Shown in pieces: positions 54,261 to 64,000 of a DNA stretch of 64,000 bases. Positions within the stretch are counted from its first letter, which is position 1; every line of letters starts with the position of its first letter. The position numbers were made by a program, and so were the translations under genes. The DNA comes from Moniliella sp. 'wahieum'. Its lineage: Eukaryota; Basidiomycota; Moniliellomycetes; Moniliellales; Moniliellaceae. The stretch covers positions 124,001 to 188,000 of the forward strand of contig RSEE01000110.1 of the NCBI GenBank assembly GCA_003971905.1, given 5' to 3'. The notes beneath the pieces were generated by a model. It did not search any database. It worked only from the letters and a program-made list of their open reading frames with translations, and was not told the origin of the DNA.

Positions 54261-54975
54261 GGCTGACACAAACCCCTCAGCCGTGTCAGGATCTTTTGCG
54301 CAGAGGGAGGTGGCCAACCGCTTTTGGCACTTGCGTCCGCCCTGGCGCTTGGAGGGAGATGTTTGGTGTTGAGGTGTTATTGCATCAGTGCGTGCCGCAG
54401 AATCGGGGCCTTTGTTGTGCTCCTGTACGTCTCTTCTGTAGTAGTCTATCTTTCTTTTGTCCGCGACTCTCCTTCTCCATCACTCACCGATTCACTCCTA
54501 TATCGATGTGGCCCATTCAGCTCATCGCTCGTCGAGCTCTCATCGCCTATTGAAACAAAATACGATGCTTGTACGTTGGAGAGACGCGTGATTGTTCACC
54601 AAGTAGTACTGCCTATATCCCCCTTTCTATAATGAAGAGTTCATGAGGGTACAACTCATCAAATCCAGAGTTACACCTCTGTTCGTTGTTCGGGACTGGG
54701 AGACGCGTCAAGCTTCGCTGTGGATGCCCGGAGTAGTAAGCGGTGGGATCCTTGGGGGAGTAAGACGCTGTTGAGAGGGTGCTGCTGACGCAGCACAGCC
54801 ATCCAAGCGTGCTTGCAAATTTGGAGCTAGGAATCCATGCAAAAATGTCCGTGCGACAGAAAATCTGCAGCAGCCAAACCAGATCATCTGTCCTACGCGG
54901 CATGCAGCACCTATTTAACTCGCAGTCCCCATCTCACCACCAACAATCCCAAGCCTATCTTGTGCGTCACGCGGC
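54261..54975. other. Spacer upstream of the aldo-keto reductase
   Basis: No gene is recognised. The stretch just before 54976 is C/A-rich and probably the leader of the reductase. Confidence 0.5.
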
Positions 54976-56020
54976 ATGGTTACCTACCACCAGTACGTGC
55001 TACTCATAATTTCTTGCCTGTGGACGTTCAGACTGATCTTCCTCCTGTGCCGAAAGGCCTGTTTCTGCCTTCACACTCTCCAACAACAACACCATCCCCT
55101 CTGTTGGCCTCGGCACATGGCTCAGTGCGCCCGGCCAAGTGGAGACAGCTGTTGCCCATGCCTTGACTCATGGTCAGAAGCTGATTGACGCTGCCTGGTG
55201 CTACGGCAACGAGAAGGAAGTGGGCCAAGGCATCAAGAAATCAGGCGTGCCGCGCGACCAAGTCTTTGTCACCAGCAAGTGCTACGAGATTCACCAGACG
55301 GATCCCGAGGCGGCGGTGCGCCAGACACTGAGTGACCTGGACCTGGAGTACCTTGACCTCTATCTTGTCCACTGGCCTGTAGCCTTTGAGCCCGTTCCTA
55401 CTTCCGATGGTTCCCTCCCCACAAAGGAGAAGAAGACGAGCGAGGGCAAATTCATCGTCAACAAGCAGCTCTCTGACGACCCGCTTCTCACCTGGCGCAA
55501 AATGGAGGCACTGGTAAAGAAGGGCCTAGTCAAGAACATTGGCATCTCCAACTTCAATGCGCGCAAGACGCGCTATCTTCTTGACCACGCTGAGATCGCC
55601 CCGGTGGTGAACCAGATCGAGGTCAACTTTGGGAACCCCAGCCGGATTTGGTCGACTGGTTACAGCGCCATGACAGTCGTCGAGGCCTACTCACCGCTGG
55701 GGTCAATTGGCGCCAAGTACAACTCGTCTCCAGCGATTGAGGAGGTGGCGCAGGCCCGCGGCGTACCGCCGGCCACGGTCACCCTTTCGTGGCTCCTCAG
55801 CCGTGGCCTCGTCGTCTTGCCCAAGAGCGTCACTCCCAGCCGCATCGAGTCGAACATGGCTTACATCACCCTTACCCAGAAAGAGTTTGACGCGATCGAG
55901 ACTGCTGCCAACTCTCATCCGGCCGTGCGCCTGTGCGACCGGTCAGCCGACTGCAACTACGACATTTTTGAGGACAACCACCCGCAGTACAACGACCGTG
56001 TCCAGGCCAAGCTTGACTGA
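54976..56020 (+). CDS. Aldo-keto reductase
   Basis: NADPH-dependent carbonyl reductase of the AKR superfamily, cytosolic. A short exon (54976-54992, MVTYH) is joined by a 64-base intron (54993-55056) to the long exon, giving QPVSAFTLSNNNTIPSVGLG in perfect phase. The product is 326 residues with no slip. Catalytic residues are all present: Asp and Tyr in LIDAAWCYGNEKEVGQG, Lys in VFVTSKCYE, His in LYLVHWPVAF. GISNFNARKTRYLL and LPKSVTPSRIESN bind the cofactor. The length is normal for the family. The substrate cannot be told. It is one of the few fully intact genes here. Confidence 0.92.
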
Positions 56021-56184
56021 CTCCGGCGTGCCTTCCTTTCATACTACCCTTCTCTCCCTATTCAATCGGTCCCAACTACGTAGACTCGTAGGTAGCCTCA
56101 ACGCAGAACTTGGAACGTTGGTCAGAGCCGAACATCGTGCGATGATCACGCCACCGCCATCATGCATTCCCTAAACATCGTCAA

Positions 56185-56562
<378 letters not shown>

Positions 56563-56785
56563 GGCGGGGGACAGAGAAGGAGGAGGTGGTGGGTGACGAG
56601 GGTGGGATGCCGCCCGAGCGTCTTTTTGTACGGCGGGCACGTCGGCAAAAGGGGTCCGGATCCCCGACAGTGCCCCGAAAGTGCCCGGGCCGCGGCGATG
56701 ACGTGATGCCCGCTGGGCCGGTTGGTCGCACGGAGCAGCTCGTTGGTTCCAATTGTGTAACACGAAACCGGAGATAGAGCAAGTC

Positions 56786-56873
56786 TCCTCGATGGTCCAA
56801 CGGCTATGATGTGACGCTCTCACCGCCTCTGCGGAGAACCGTCAAGACCCGGGTTCGACTCCCGGTCGGGGAA
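56786..56873 (+). tRNA. tRNA-Glu (anticodon CUC) with a 16-base intron
   Basis: The acceptor stem TCCTCGA pairs with TCGGGGA (discriminator A at 56873). The anticodon stem TGACG/CGTCA encloses C-T-CTC-A, anticodon at 56819-56821. An intron lies at 56823-56838. The T arm CCGGG-TTCGACT-CCCGG is perfect. The gene sits about 220 bases upstream of the divergent glutaredoxin start. Confidence 0.92.
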
Positions 56874-56874
56874 C

Positions 56875-56881
56875 TTTTTTT
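56875..56881 (+). terminator. RNA polymerase III terminator of tRNA-Glu
   Basis: Run of seven T directly after the tRNA. Confidence 0.88.
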
Positions 56882-57219
56882 GATCATTTATCATCCTCAG
56901 TTTTTGTGTGCGCACCGTCTGCAGCGAACGGCTAGCACAGTCGAGTTCGGGCTATGTGGATGGGCCAGGGTTGCACTTCTCATCGCGCATCGGTGTTGGT
57001 GAGCCCAGGCATACTAAGGATGTCGCACCAGTCTAGAAGAGGGGGTGAGGGGATGGGGGAGCGATGAATTGCATAAAGGGAGAGGGACAGGCGAAAAGTG
57101 AAGTGGGCAAAGGAACTCCCGCATTTCCATTCGCGCCGCAAGTCACGAACCAATCCGATGGGCAGCGAATGACCAGCGAGTGACACGCAGCCAGCAGCCG
57201 GTCCGTCCTGATCCGAGCC
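56882..57219. other. Spacer between tRNA-Glu and the TMEM16 gene
   Basis: 3' flank of the TMEM16 gene. No gene is seen. Confidence 0.55.
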
Positions 57220-59646
57220 CTACTCGGTCTTGGCGTAGTTGAGGATGGATTCCGCCGGCACATCCGGCTCGGCCCAGAAGGAGGCCTCCTTCGCATTGTA
57301 CTCCTTCAGAGCCTCAGCGTACTCCGCAGCCAGGTTCCCGCCCGAGAGCGGACGCGCAGTCTTTTCTGCGACTCGGCCGAGGAAGCAACCGCATTCTTCA
57401 GCGCCGTGCCCGGCTGCGTGCGGGAGGTGAGCGAGAACTGCAGCAGCGCCGTGCGCGCACGATAGGCACGCCGCGCAAGACTACCTGCGGCGCACTCCCT
57501 TGCCACACCGCCAGCTTCAGCAAGCGGGCCACCAAGGTACGCAGGAGCATTAGCGCCTGCCCGCCAGCCAGGGCAGCCAGCAGGGTCAGCACCATTGCTC
57601 GCCCGTCCAGGCCACGGTCAATGTCGTCCGCCACATGCGTAACGCCCATCAGCTTCACGTCTCCCTGCTGCGACAGAGGCTTGGACTGGTGCACACCACC
57701 CCAGGCGGCGTGCGAGCGAAGCACGGTCGCGTTCGCTCCGCCGCTCGTGCCAGGTGCAGCTTGGAAAAGCCAGACGAGCGCCACGTTGGAGACCGCGCTA
57801 AAGTACGAAATGACGCGCAGCACATTGAGCCACGGTCCAATCGTCTCCACCCGCCCGGAATGGGCCGACGCGCATTGAGGCTGATCTTGGCCGTCCGACC
57901 GAATCTCAAAGAAGTTGTTGACAAAGCCCATCACCGGCGTCAAGGTCCAGATGGTCGACCACAGAACAATGTAGCCAAATTGGCTTGCCATCTCGGCGTA
58001 ATCGCCAAAAATGTCGTAGCCGGGTAGGGCAAGTTGGTCCAAGGCAAAGGTCACCATCGTGTCCGGCTTTTCCTCGGGCGTCGACGCCGTCTTGCCTTCC
58101 TTTTCCTCCAACTTCTTCTCAGCCTTTTTGCCCACATAACGCAGAATCATGGGAAGCACGAGCTCGGTAAACGCGTTGATAATCTGTGACGTCACACTCG
58201 ATGCAAACAGCTGGGTGTGCATCCGTCCAGGGTCGATTTGAAAGGCAACCCGGCCAAATGTCATAGTGCAATTTACCCTCGGCCACGGCCGCGTCAATGT
58301 GGGAGCTGAAGAACCGCGGGATGAGCGCATTGAGTAGCTGTTGCCCAAAGGGAATGTACACATAGGCCGACAAGAGCAAAGCGCCATAGGAAACGATGCT
58401 TTGCAAGGCGAACACCTTTGATTGTCAACGACGAGTGGTACGCCTGTTCTGTCGCGGGATTCTCAGCCTTGGACAAATAAGTCGCGGTTGCCTGCCAGAT
58501 GGCCATGACAACCGGAACAAGCGTGGTGAAGACGACCGTGGGCGCTTGAGACAACACGGCCGCGCCCGCCCGTGTAGAGCTTGGTAACAAAAATCTCCAG
58601 GACAAAGTTGCCGGTTAAGATGCCGGCGAGCACGAGAGCGAATAGGGCCATGGTCACAATCGAACCAATCGACCGAAGCTCGCGGCGCCACCACTCATAC
58701 ACGTGCACAACTTGTCCCGTAACCTCGTCTTTGAACGTAATGCGCGGCTTGAAGCCCTCCAGGGCGGGTCCGCTTTGGTCACGCCGGCACAGCCCCAACG
58801 CACCGCATACGCTTTCTCCCGCAGCGCCCACAGCTCCACGATGCAGGACCAAATCACAAGCGCGAGCGAGTAGAGGTACGAGTAAGCTCCACCTGCAACC
58901 CAATAGGACAAGCCGAGAAGGGCCAGAGGGGCCTGGGACTTGAAGTAAAAGACCAAGAAACCAAAGTACAAGGCGACCTGAGGCAATGAATGCTGTCTGT
59001 TAGCAATTCCTTCGTGAGAGGAGAGGGGTACACGCACTTCTTCACCATACTGGTTGCGCACAGCGTCCAAGTCTTTCACTCCCAATGAGAGGGTTTGCTA
59101 GGAGGGGCCCAACGCGGACCCATGCCCCGTCAAAGGCGCGGTCATGAAGGGCAGTCAGATCAGTGACGTGCGGGAAGGGACCAGTGCCGTCGGTGCGGAT
59201 GCCGGCGCCGGCGATCTTGCCAGGCTCGTCCTCGCCGTCCGAGGGAGGGTTCGTGGCGAGGAGGTAGGCGTAGCGCAATGCATCGGCGGGGGTGAAGGCG
59301 GGCGCAATGGCAAACGGGTTGGCGGCCTGCAGCTGTTCCGCCGCGTTGTCCGAGTTGGACTGCGCGTCGTGGAGGTAGTCGTTGATGCGGTCGGCAGCGG
59401 CGACAGAGGCAAGCGCAGCAGGGGAGGCCTTGAGGAAGAGCAGGATCGTCGCGGGCTGCGAGGGGCCGGCGGGGCGGGAGGCAACGTGGAACCCGACGGC
59501 GCGGAGCGCGGCGAGGAGGGCGTCGTACTCGGCGGCGCGGTCCTGGAGGAGGCGGGGGGGGCGGACTTGGCGAGGGCCTGGGACTTGAGGAGGGGGGTGA
59601 AGACGAGGACCAGTCGGCGGGGTGCCGGGCGCCGGGTGTCGGACAT
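57220..59646 (-). CDS. TMEM16/anoctamin family protein (Ist2-like)
   Basis: Fungal anoctamins scramble lipids or tether ER to plasma membrane. The start MSDTRRPAPRRLVLVFTP at 59646 opens a soluble N-terminal domain (EYDALLAALRAVGFHV; ADRINDYLHDAQ; DALRYAYLLAT). A 60-base intron (58978-59037) follows. The membrane part has VALYFGFLVFYF, YSYLYSLALVIWSCIVELW, KDEVTGQVVHVYEWW, LFALVLAGILTGNFVLEIF, then DYAEMASQFGYIVLWS and VNNFFEIRSD, the typical calcium- and lipid-groove helices. The tail ends FWAEPDVPAESILNYAKTE at 57220. The frame changes at least seven times, so exact residue numbers are not given. No long basic cortical-sorting tail like that of yeast Ist2 is seen. Confidence 0.85.
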
Positions 59647-60124
59647 GGCGGGGGGGGGGTGGTGGGGGGGAGGGCAGGCGGTGGTGTGCTGGGGTGCTGT
59701 GTGTGTGCTGGGTGCTGTGTGTGTCTGTGCGCAGTGCGTGCCTGGGCCGCTGTGGGTGGCTCTGCTGTGCCCCGTGCACGCGTGGCGGGGGACGCGGCAC
59801 GGCGCGTGTGTGTGCACCGCAATTGTCTCAGTGCGTCCCGAACGCTCCTCACGTAATGCAGGCCGCACCCGCAGGTGTGGGGGGCGTCTGCCGCAGCGCC
59901 CGGCTCGCTCCCTCGCTCGGTTGCGATTGCTGATTGCTGGCTGGCTGGCAAGAGACGGCGCACTGAGCGTAGAGCGTACTGGCACCGATCGATCCTGCTG
60001 GTGCCCGGACGATGCCCGTTGAGCCGCCGCCACACGGACGCTCACCGCACCCAGCGGAAGAAGCGGCAGCTGGTCGGTGTCTGCGCCAGGGCTTGTTGCG
60101 CCTGCGCAGGCGCCGGCATCGGCG
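59647..60124. other. Divergent spacer, GT/CA-rich
   Basis: Region upstream of the TMEM16 start. It has GTGTGCTGGGTGCTGTGTGTG-like sequence at 59685-59735. No gene is recognised. Confidence 0.45.
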
Positions 60125-60562
60125 ATGGCGATGGCGATGGCGATGGTGATGGCGCCCCCCCGCCTCCGCCTCTGCCCCTGGCCCCAGCGCCAGCGGCCGT
60201 GCCAGCTCCAGAACGCCCGGCCCTTGTTCCGTCCCGCCTTGGCCACCCGCCCCTGCGCCGCGCCGGCTCGCCGTGGTAGCACAGCGGCGCAGGCCGCGGC
60301 CGGCTCGACAGCAGCTGCGCCCACGCTGCCTGCGCCTGCGCCTGCGCCTGCCCCTCAGCACCCGCCTCCGTCTCACTCGCCCGCACCGGCGCACCAGCAG
60401 GAGGCGGCCCAGACTCCCGACCAGCTGGCCTATGCGGTTCACCTGACCACCATGCTGCGCGTGCAAGAGGAAGCGGTTCATGGACAGCTGACGGCTCCGT
60501 GGTGCACGTACTTTGGTGCTCTTGGGCGTCACCCGGCGACGCTTGAGCTGGCTGGCATGTGA
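60125..60562 (+). CDS. Hypothetical small protein, low-complexity N-terminus
   Basis: A frame of 145 codons starts in an ATGGCG hexamer repeat (60123-60155). It has an Ala/Pro-rich first part with two APAPAPA-like runs, then a less biased end with TPDQLAYAVHLTTMLRVQEE and FGALGRHPATLELAGM. I do not recognise a family. The C-terminal 50 residues look protein-like, but the rest could be chance coding in C-rich DNA. Its 3' end overlaps the 3' end of the convergent AP endonuclease gene by about 34 bases. Confidence 0.35.
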   Translation: MAMAMAMVMAPPRLRLCPWPQRQRPCQLQNARPLFRPALATRPCAAPARRGSTAAQAAAGSTAAAPTLPAPAPAPAPQHPPPSHSPAPAHQQEAAQTPDQLAYAVHLTTMLRVQEEAVHGQLTAPWCTYFGALGRHPATLELAGM

Positions 60563-62046
60563 GGCGGGGGCAGCATCGGAGGGAGCCACCGCATGCCCGC
60601 GCCGAGGCCTGACCCCGTGAAAAACATCGTGTCGAGGGTGCCTTGGTTGCGAAGGCAGGCCAGTGCGCAGGCAGCACGCAGGTCTGGCACGAGCCACGGA
60701 TCCTTCTCTTCCTCGCCCCTCTCAGGCTGGGAGACCAAGGCCGGCGATGGAGCCAGGTCAAACGCAAAGCAGGCAGCTATGGGTGCATGGTCCGATCCCT
60801 TGACATCCACCACCTCGGCCACAGCCCCCGACGGACCTGGAATGCCATATTGAGCCAAGGCAGGGTGGGCCAGAATGTAGTCGATGCGGCAGCCGTAGTT
60901 GGTCTTGCGAAGATCAAACTTGATGGACCAGCAGGTAAATTTGGCTGTTCCACTACGGCTCCCTCGGCCAAGTCAACAACCCCCGTGCTGGTCCTGTGTG
61001 AGCGAGTGGAACCACACCCGACTCAGCAGCGCGCCAAGCCAAGTAGAAACGTGGCAAGAGCGAAGCTTCCGGCGTGGAAGCAGCAACTGGCGCCCGACCG
61101 GGCCGTTGGGAAGGAACGTGAGGCGAAGCACCTCGGCCGCCTCCAGCGCAGCAATTGCAATCGCACACCAGCACATTCGTGGTCATTGCTTGAGGTGCAA
61201 TACATGCCGGCAAGGGGTCTCATCCACCGGGGTAGGATCTGTGCGTGAGGGGGAACGTAGGGCGTGAAGAGCGGCTTGCTCCACTTCTTCTGGCCACTCG
61301 TCGTCCCAAGCTTGATCGTTGGAGGAGGCAATCACATTGAGATCGCCGCGACGAGAGGAGGCGCTGGGCTGGCAGCGGCCGCGACGAGGGCGCGGTGGAG
61401 GCCGTGTAGAAGGCGAGCTTGAAGGGGACGCGGTCCGGGCGCGTCTCATTGGGGCATAAATTGAAGAGGGTGAACAGAGTGGGAGAGCCGGGGGCGCGGA
61501 GGATGGCGTATCAATGGCGTGGACAGTGACGACAGCGCGACCCTCGGCATTGACGTCGGCCGTGGTGGTTACGGGAGAGGGTGGGAGCTGGAGCAGCGCA
61601 GCCGACAGGGGCAGACGGGCTGCGGAGACCATCGGGGCAATGCCAGCACAGCCGCACCACACCGTGGCGCCGGCGGGGGGTGGCGGTAGGCGGCGGGCGG
61701 ACGGGGAGCGGGCGGGGGCGTGGGGCGGGTGCGGGGTGAGGCCCTCTGCGGCGCGGAGGGGCGGGAGGCGGGGTAGGTGGCGACGCCGCGTATCCGCGGG
61801 TGGGGTGGCAGACAAGACAGGCGGTCCAGGCGCGGCGGCGGCGGGGAGGCAGGCGATGCGCTGGGCGAGGCGGTGGGGGTCGGGCGGTGGGTGAGCTGGG
61901 CGGCGGTGAGCTGTCTCCTGGAGCGCCAGCAGCGCGGCGGGCGGCGTGGCGGGTGTGGGTGCGGCGGCGGCATCGACAGCGTCGGGCGCGTCCTGGAGGG
62001 CAGCAAAGGAGCGGAGGCCGTTGACGTTCCAGCTGACCAGCCGCAT
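60529..62046 (-). CDS. APN2: AP endonuclease of the ExoIII family (Apn2/APE2-like)
   Basis: Base-excision-repair endonuclease. The start MRLVSWNVNGLRSFAAL at 62046 carries the catalytic Asn. ALLALQE gives the metal-binding Glu. GDLNVIAS is the second Asn/Asp site, and NYGCRIDYILAH and VDVKGSDHAPIAACF hold the catalytic Asp and His. Between them, frames change several times through a Pro/Arg-rich stretch with homopolymers. The C-terminal tail ends HMPASSSVAG at 60529. I see no GRF zinc finger, which Apn2 proteins often carry, so the assignment to Apn2 rather than Apn1-unrelated ExoIII is by the long inserts only. It shares a 148-base divergent promoter with the cap methyltransferase. Confidence 0.8.
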
Positions 62047-62194
62047 TGGGCGACCGCCGGGTGGTTGGCGGACGGCAACCCCCGAGCCTGCGTGGGGTAA
62101 TTGGCATGCCACGCTTCCAGCGTGGAGGCAGCACGTGCTCTTAGCTCATCGCTCCTCGCGCCCCCCCCCCTTGACCGGCGGTTGAAACTTGAAC
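62047..62194. promoter_or_regulatory. 148-base divergent promoter of APN2 and ABD1
   Basis: Outward-facing ATG codons at 62046 (minus) and 62195 (plus) leave only 148 bases for two promoters and leaders. It contains a run of ten C at 62161-62170. The plus-strand start could also be the ATG at 62246, which would widen the gap. Confidence 0.5.
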
Positions 62195-64000
62195 ATGGCT
62201 GCACGCCACCACTGCCTTCTCGCCTCGGCTGGGCTCTGCACTGGGATGGAACGGCGGCTGTCAGGCAGCAGCACCGCCTCCGCCTCGTCGGCGCCGCGCC
62301 GCGCCTCGCTCCTCAACCTCCTCGACGGCGGCGAGCCTGGCCCACGCCCACTGCTGCAGCACCCGCACGCACACGCACACCCACACCCGCACGCCCTCCC
62401 CGCCGCCTCCACCTCCACCCCCGCCTCGCCCGCCCTCGCCTCCGCCCCGCCCCCGGCCTCCGCCCCCTCCGCCCCCCGCCGCTCCCTCGCCTCGCTCCTC
62501 AACCCATCCCCCGATGCCGCCGCCGCCGCCCCGCCCCGACCCAAGCGCCCATCTGCTCCCTACAGCCCCTCGCTCTCCTCCATGCCCGCCCCCGCCTCGG
62601 GCCCTGCCTCTGCCTTCTCTCACCCCGCCGACCGCTCGACCCACTCCCTCTTCTCCTCCCCCAGCATTGCCGATGCGGCCCACCCGCCGCCCCGCAACCA
62701 CCCCGACGCGGCCGCCACCGACACTGACACCGACACCGACTCTGGTACCGATCCCGACCGTGGCGCCAACCAAGCCGCCGAGCTTGAGCCCGAGTCGGAT
62801 GATGACTTGGCGAAGGAATTGGACCAGGAGCTGGACCAGGCTGCCAACACCACCGTCTCGGAGCATTCAGTCGCCCATTCGGCCCAGCCCCCTTTGACCG
62901 ACCCTCCATCATCGCCACACGTGGAGTACGTGCCCAACAATGAACAACAACAACATCGCAAACGCCTCCGGGCAACCCCGGAACGCGCTTCCCCTTCCTC
63001 TGTCACTGGCTCTCCTGAGCTTAAACGAATTCGCTCTACCGAGCCTCCTGCTCGTGCTGAAGCACAACCTGTGGTGCTACCGGCGCCCAAGCGTTCCCAA
63101 CGTCCTTACCGTCCCACCAAGCGCGTGTCAGAGGCAAGCCCGGAACTCTTTGTTGGTCTGTCGGCAGTTGCTGTGGCAGCGATGAAGCGCGATGCCCAGG
63201 CGCGCAATGTTTTGCGCCAGCGTGCCGCCGGCGTCACCTCGGATCAGCCCTCTCGCTCTGGTCCCGTGATCACATCCAACCCAACTGCTGTAGCTGGGCA
63301 CTACAATGCTCGTCGCGATCAAGGCGAGCAAAGACGCCAGGCCTCCCCCATCTTACCGTTGCGCAACCTCAATAACTGGATCAAGTCTGTCGTCATTCAA
63401 CGCTTTGGCTCCCAAGCTTTGGCGGAGGCGGCCAAGGCTGGTATACGCGGCACTGTTCTCGAACTTGGCGCCGGGAAAGGTGGTGACTTGCACAAGTGGG
63501 CTCGTGTGCGCCCTGGGCCGGACGAGGTGGTGCTGTGTGACATTGCCGCTTCGTCGATCGCCGACGCGGAGCGAAGATACGCCAACTCGGAGTTGGCTCC
63601 CAAACCAGGACCGTCGGGGTATTGAGCTGCGCAAAGGGCAGTTCCGTGCCCAGTTCCATGCGTTTGACTGTTTTGGTGAGCCCATTGAAAACAACCTCCC
63701 CCTGCCGCCCCCAGGGCAGGGATTTTCAGTGACCAGCCTTCAGTTTTGCCTTCATTACGGCTGGAGTTCGGAGGCTGCTGCTCGGCAGATGATGCACAAC
63801 GCCGCTCGCCTTCTCCGTCCGGGTGGCGTGATGATTGCGACCCTCCCCGATCCCGATGTGATCCGCCAACGTATCGGCTCGGGCCAAGGCCAACAGGTCG
63901 GCCATTCCTTTGGCAACTCGCGCTATAGCGTCACTTTCCCCCCGCCCCCTTTGCAGGCGCTGACTTTGGGGAGGCATACGTCTTCTACCTGGAAGATGCA
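62195..64000 (+). CDS. ABD1: mRNA cap guanine-N7 methyltransferase (runs off the right edge)
   Basis: Methylates the 5' cap guanosine in the nucleus. A long N-terminal region of about 350 residues is Ser/Pro/Ala-rich and then acidic (DSGTDPDRGANQ; ESDDDLAKELDQELDQ). The catalytic domain starts VAGHYNARRDQGEQRRQASP, followed by LRNLNNWIKSVVIQRFG. The SAM loop is VLELGAGKGGDLHKW, and then CDIAASSIADAERRY. After a slip near 63610 come FHAFDCF, SVTSLQFCLHYGW, LLRPGGVMIATLPDP and SFGNSRYSVTF. One more slip near 63950 leads to FGEAYVFYLEDA at the edge. The extended N-terminus is typical of fungal enzymes, though here very repetitive in composition. About 40-60 C-terminal residues are probably missing. 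Confidence 0.9.

Overview
The window reads as nuclear DNA of a basidiomycete fungus. Genes are compact and GC-rich, with zero to three short introns each (about 49-117 nt, usually with a GTACGT- or GTGCGT-like donor). Both tRNA genes carry a small intron next to the anticodon. The gene content is eukaryotic core: plasma-membrane H+-ATPase, Atg9, Rvs161-type BAR protein, cytosolic and mitochondrial ribosomal proteins, STRIPAK striatin, TMEM16/anoctamin and mRNA cap methyltransferase. The low intron number looks more like Ustilaginomycotina-type basidiomycetes than mushroom-forming ones; that placement is inference.

Layout. 1-9 kb: 5' end of striatin (minus), a 2.4-kb repeat-bearing spacer, a tetraspanin with a long N-terminal tail, a young but broken Ty1/copia fossil (5078-7644), and a small four-pass membrane protein. 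9-23 kb: SNG1/DUF3533 membrane protein, NmrA-like oxidoreductase, a DDT/WHIM/PHD chromatin protein facing mitoribosomal mL41, Rvs161/Hob3, and an AVT-type amino-acid transporter. 23-41 kb: Atg9, a decayed aspartate aminotransferase piece, the Use1 SNARE, MoaC-type and MoaA-type molybdenum cofactor genes side by side, PMA1, a 2.5-kb stretch without a convincing gene, and a PhoD-like phosphatase facing a phosphopantetheinyl transferase. 41-51 kb: Nop13-like RNA-binding protein, eL14, SAICAR synthetase facing mS29, a partial eL27, and a PMP3-family protein with a long tail. 51-64 kb: GMC oxidoreductase, tRNA-Ile, aldo-keto reductase, glutaredoxin, tRNA-Glu, TMEM16, a small hypothetical ORF, AP endonuclease facing the cap methyltransferase, which is cut by the right edge.

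Many clearly essential genes (PMA1, Atg9, ADE1, eL27, Rvs161, MoaA, glutaredoxin, mL41 and others) change reading frame once every few hundred bases. Where I could compare with well-known family motifs, nearly every slip is mended conceptually by one missing base, often in a homopolymer. I therefore treat these as probable consensus deletions in the assembly, and give gene spans from start codon to family-consistent stop rather than single open frames.

There is no gene cluster for one pathway, except the adjacent moaA/moaC pair. The most unusual non-coding signal is a set of intergenic tandem repeats with a 7-base period built on 6-base palindromes (TGATGCA, GGTCACC, GAAGCTT, GTAACCG). Two of these motifs recur together at four separate spacers.
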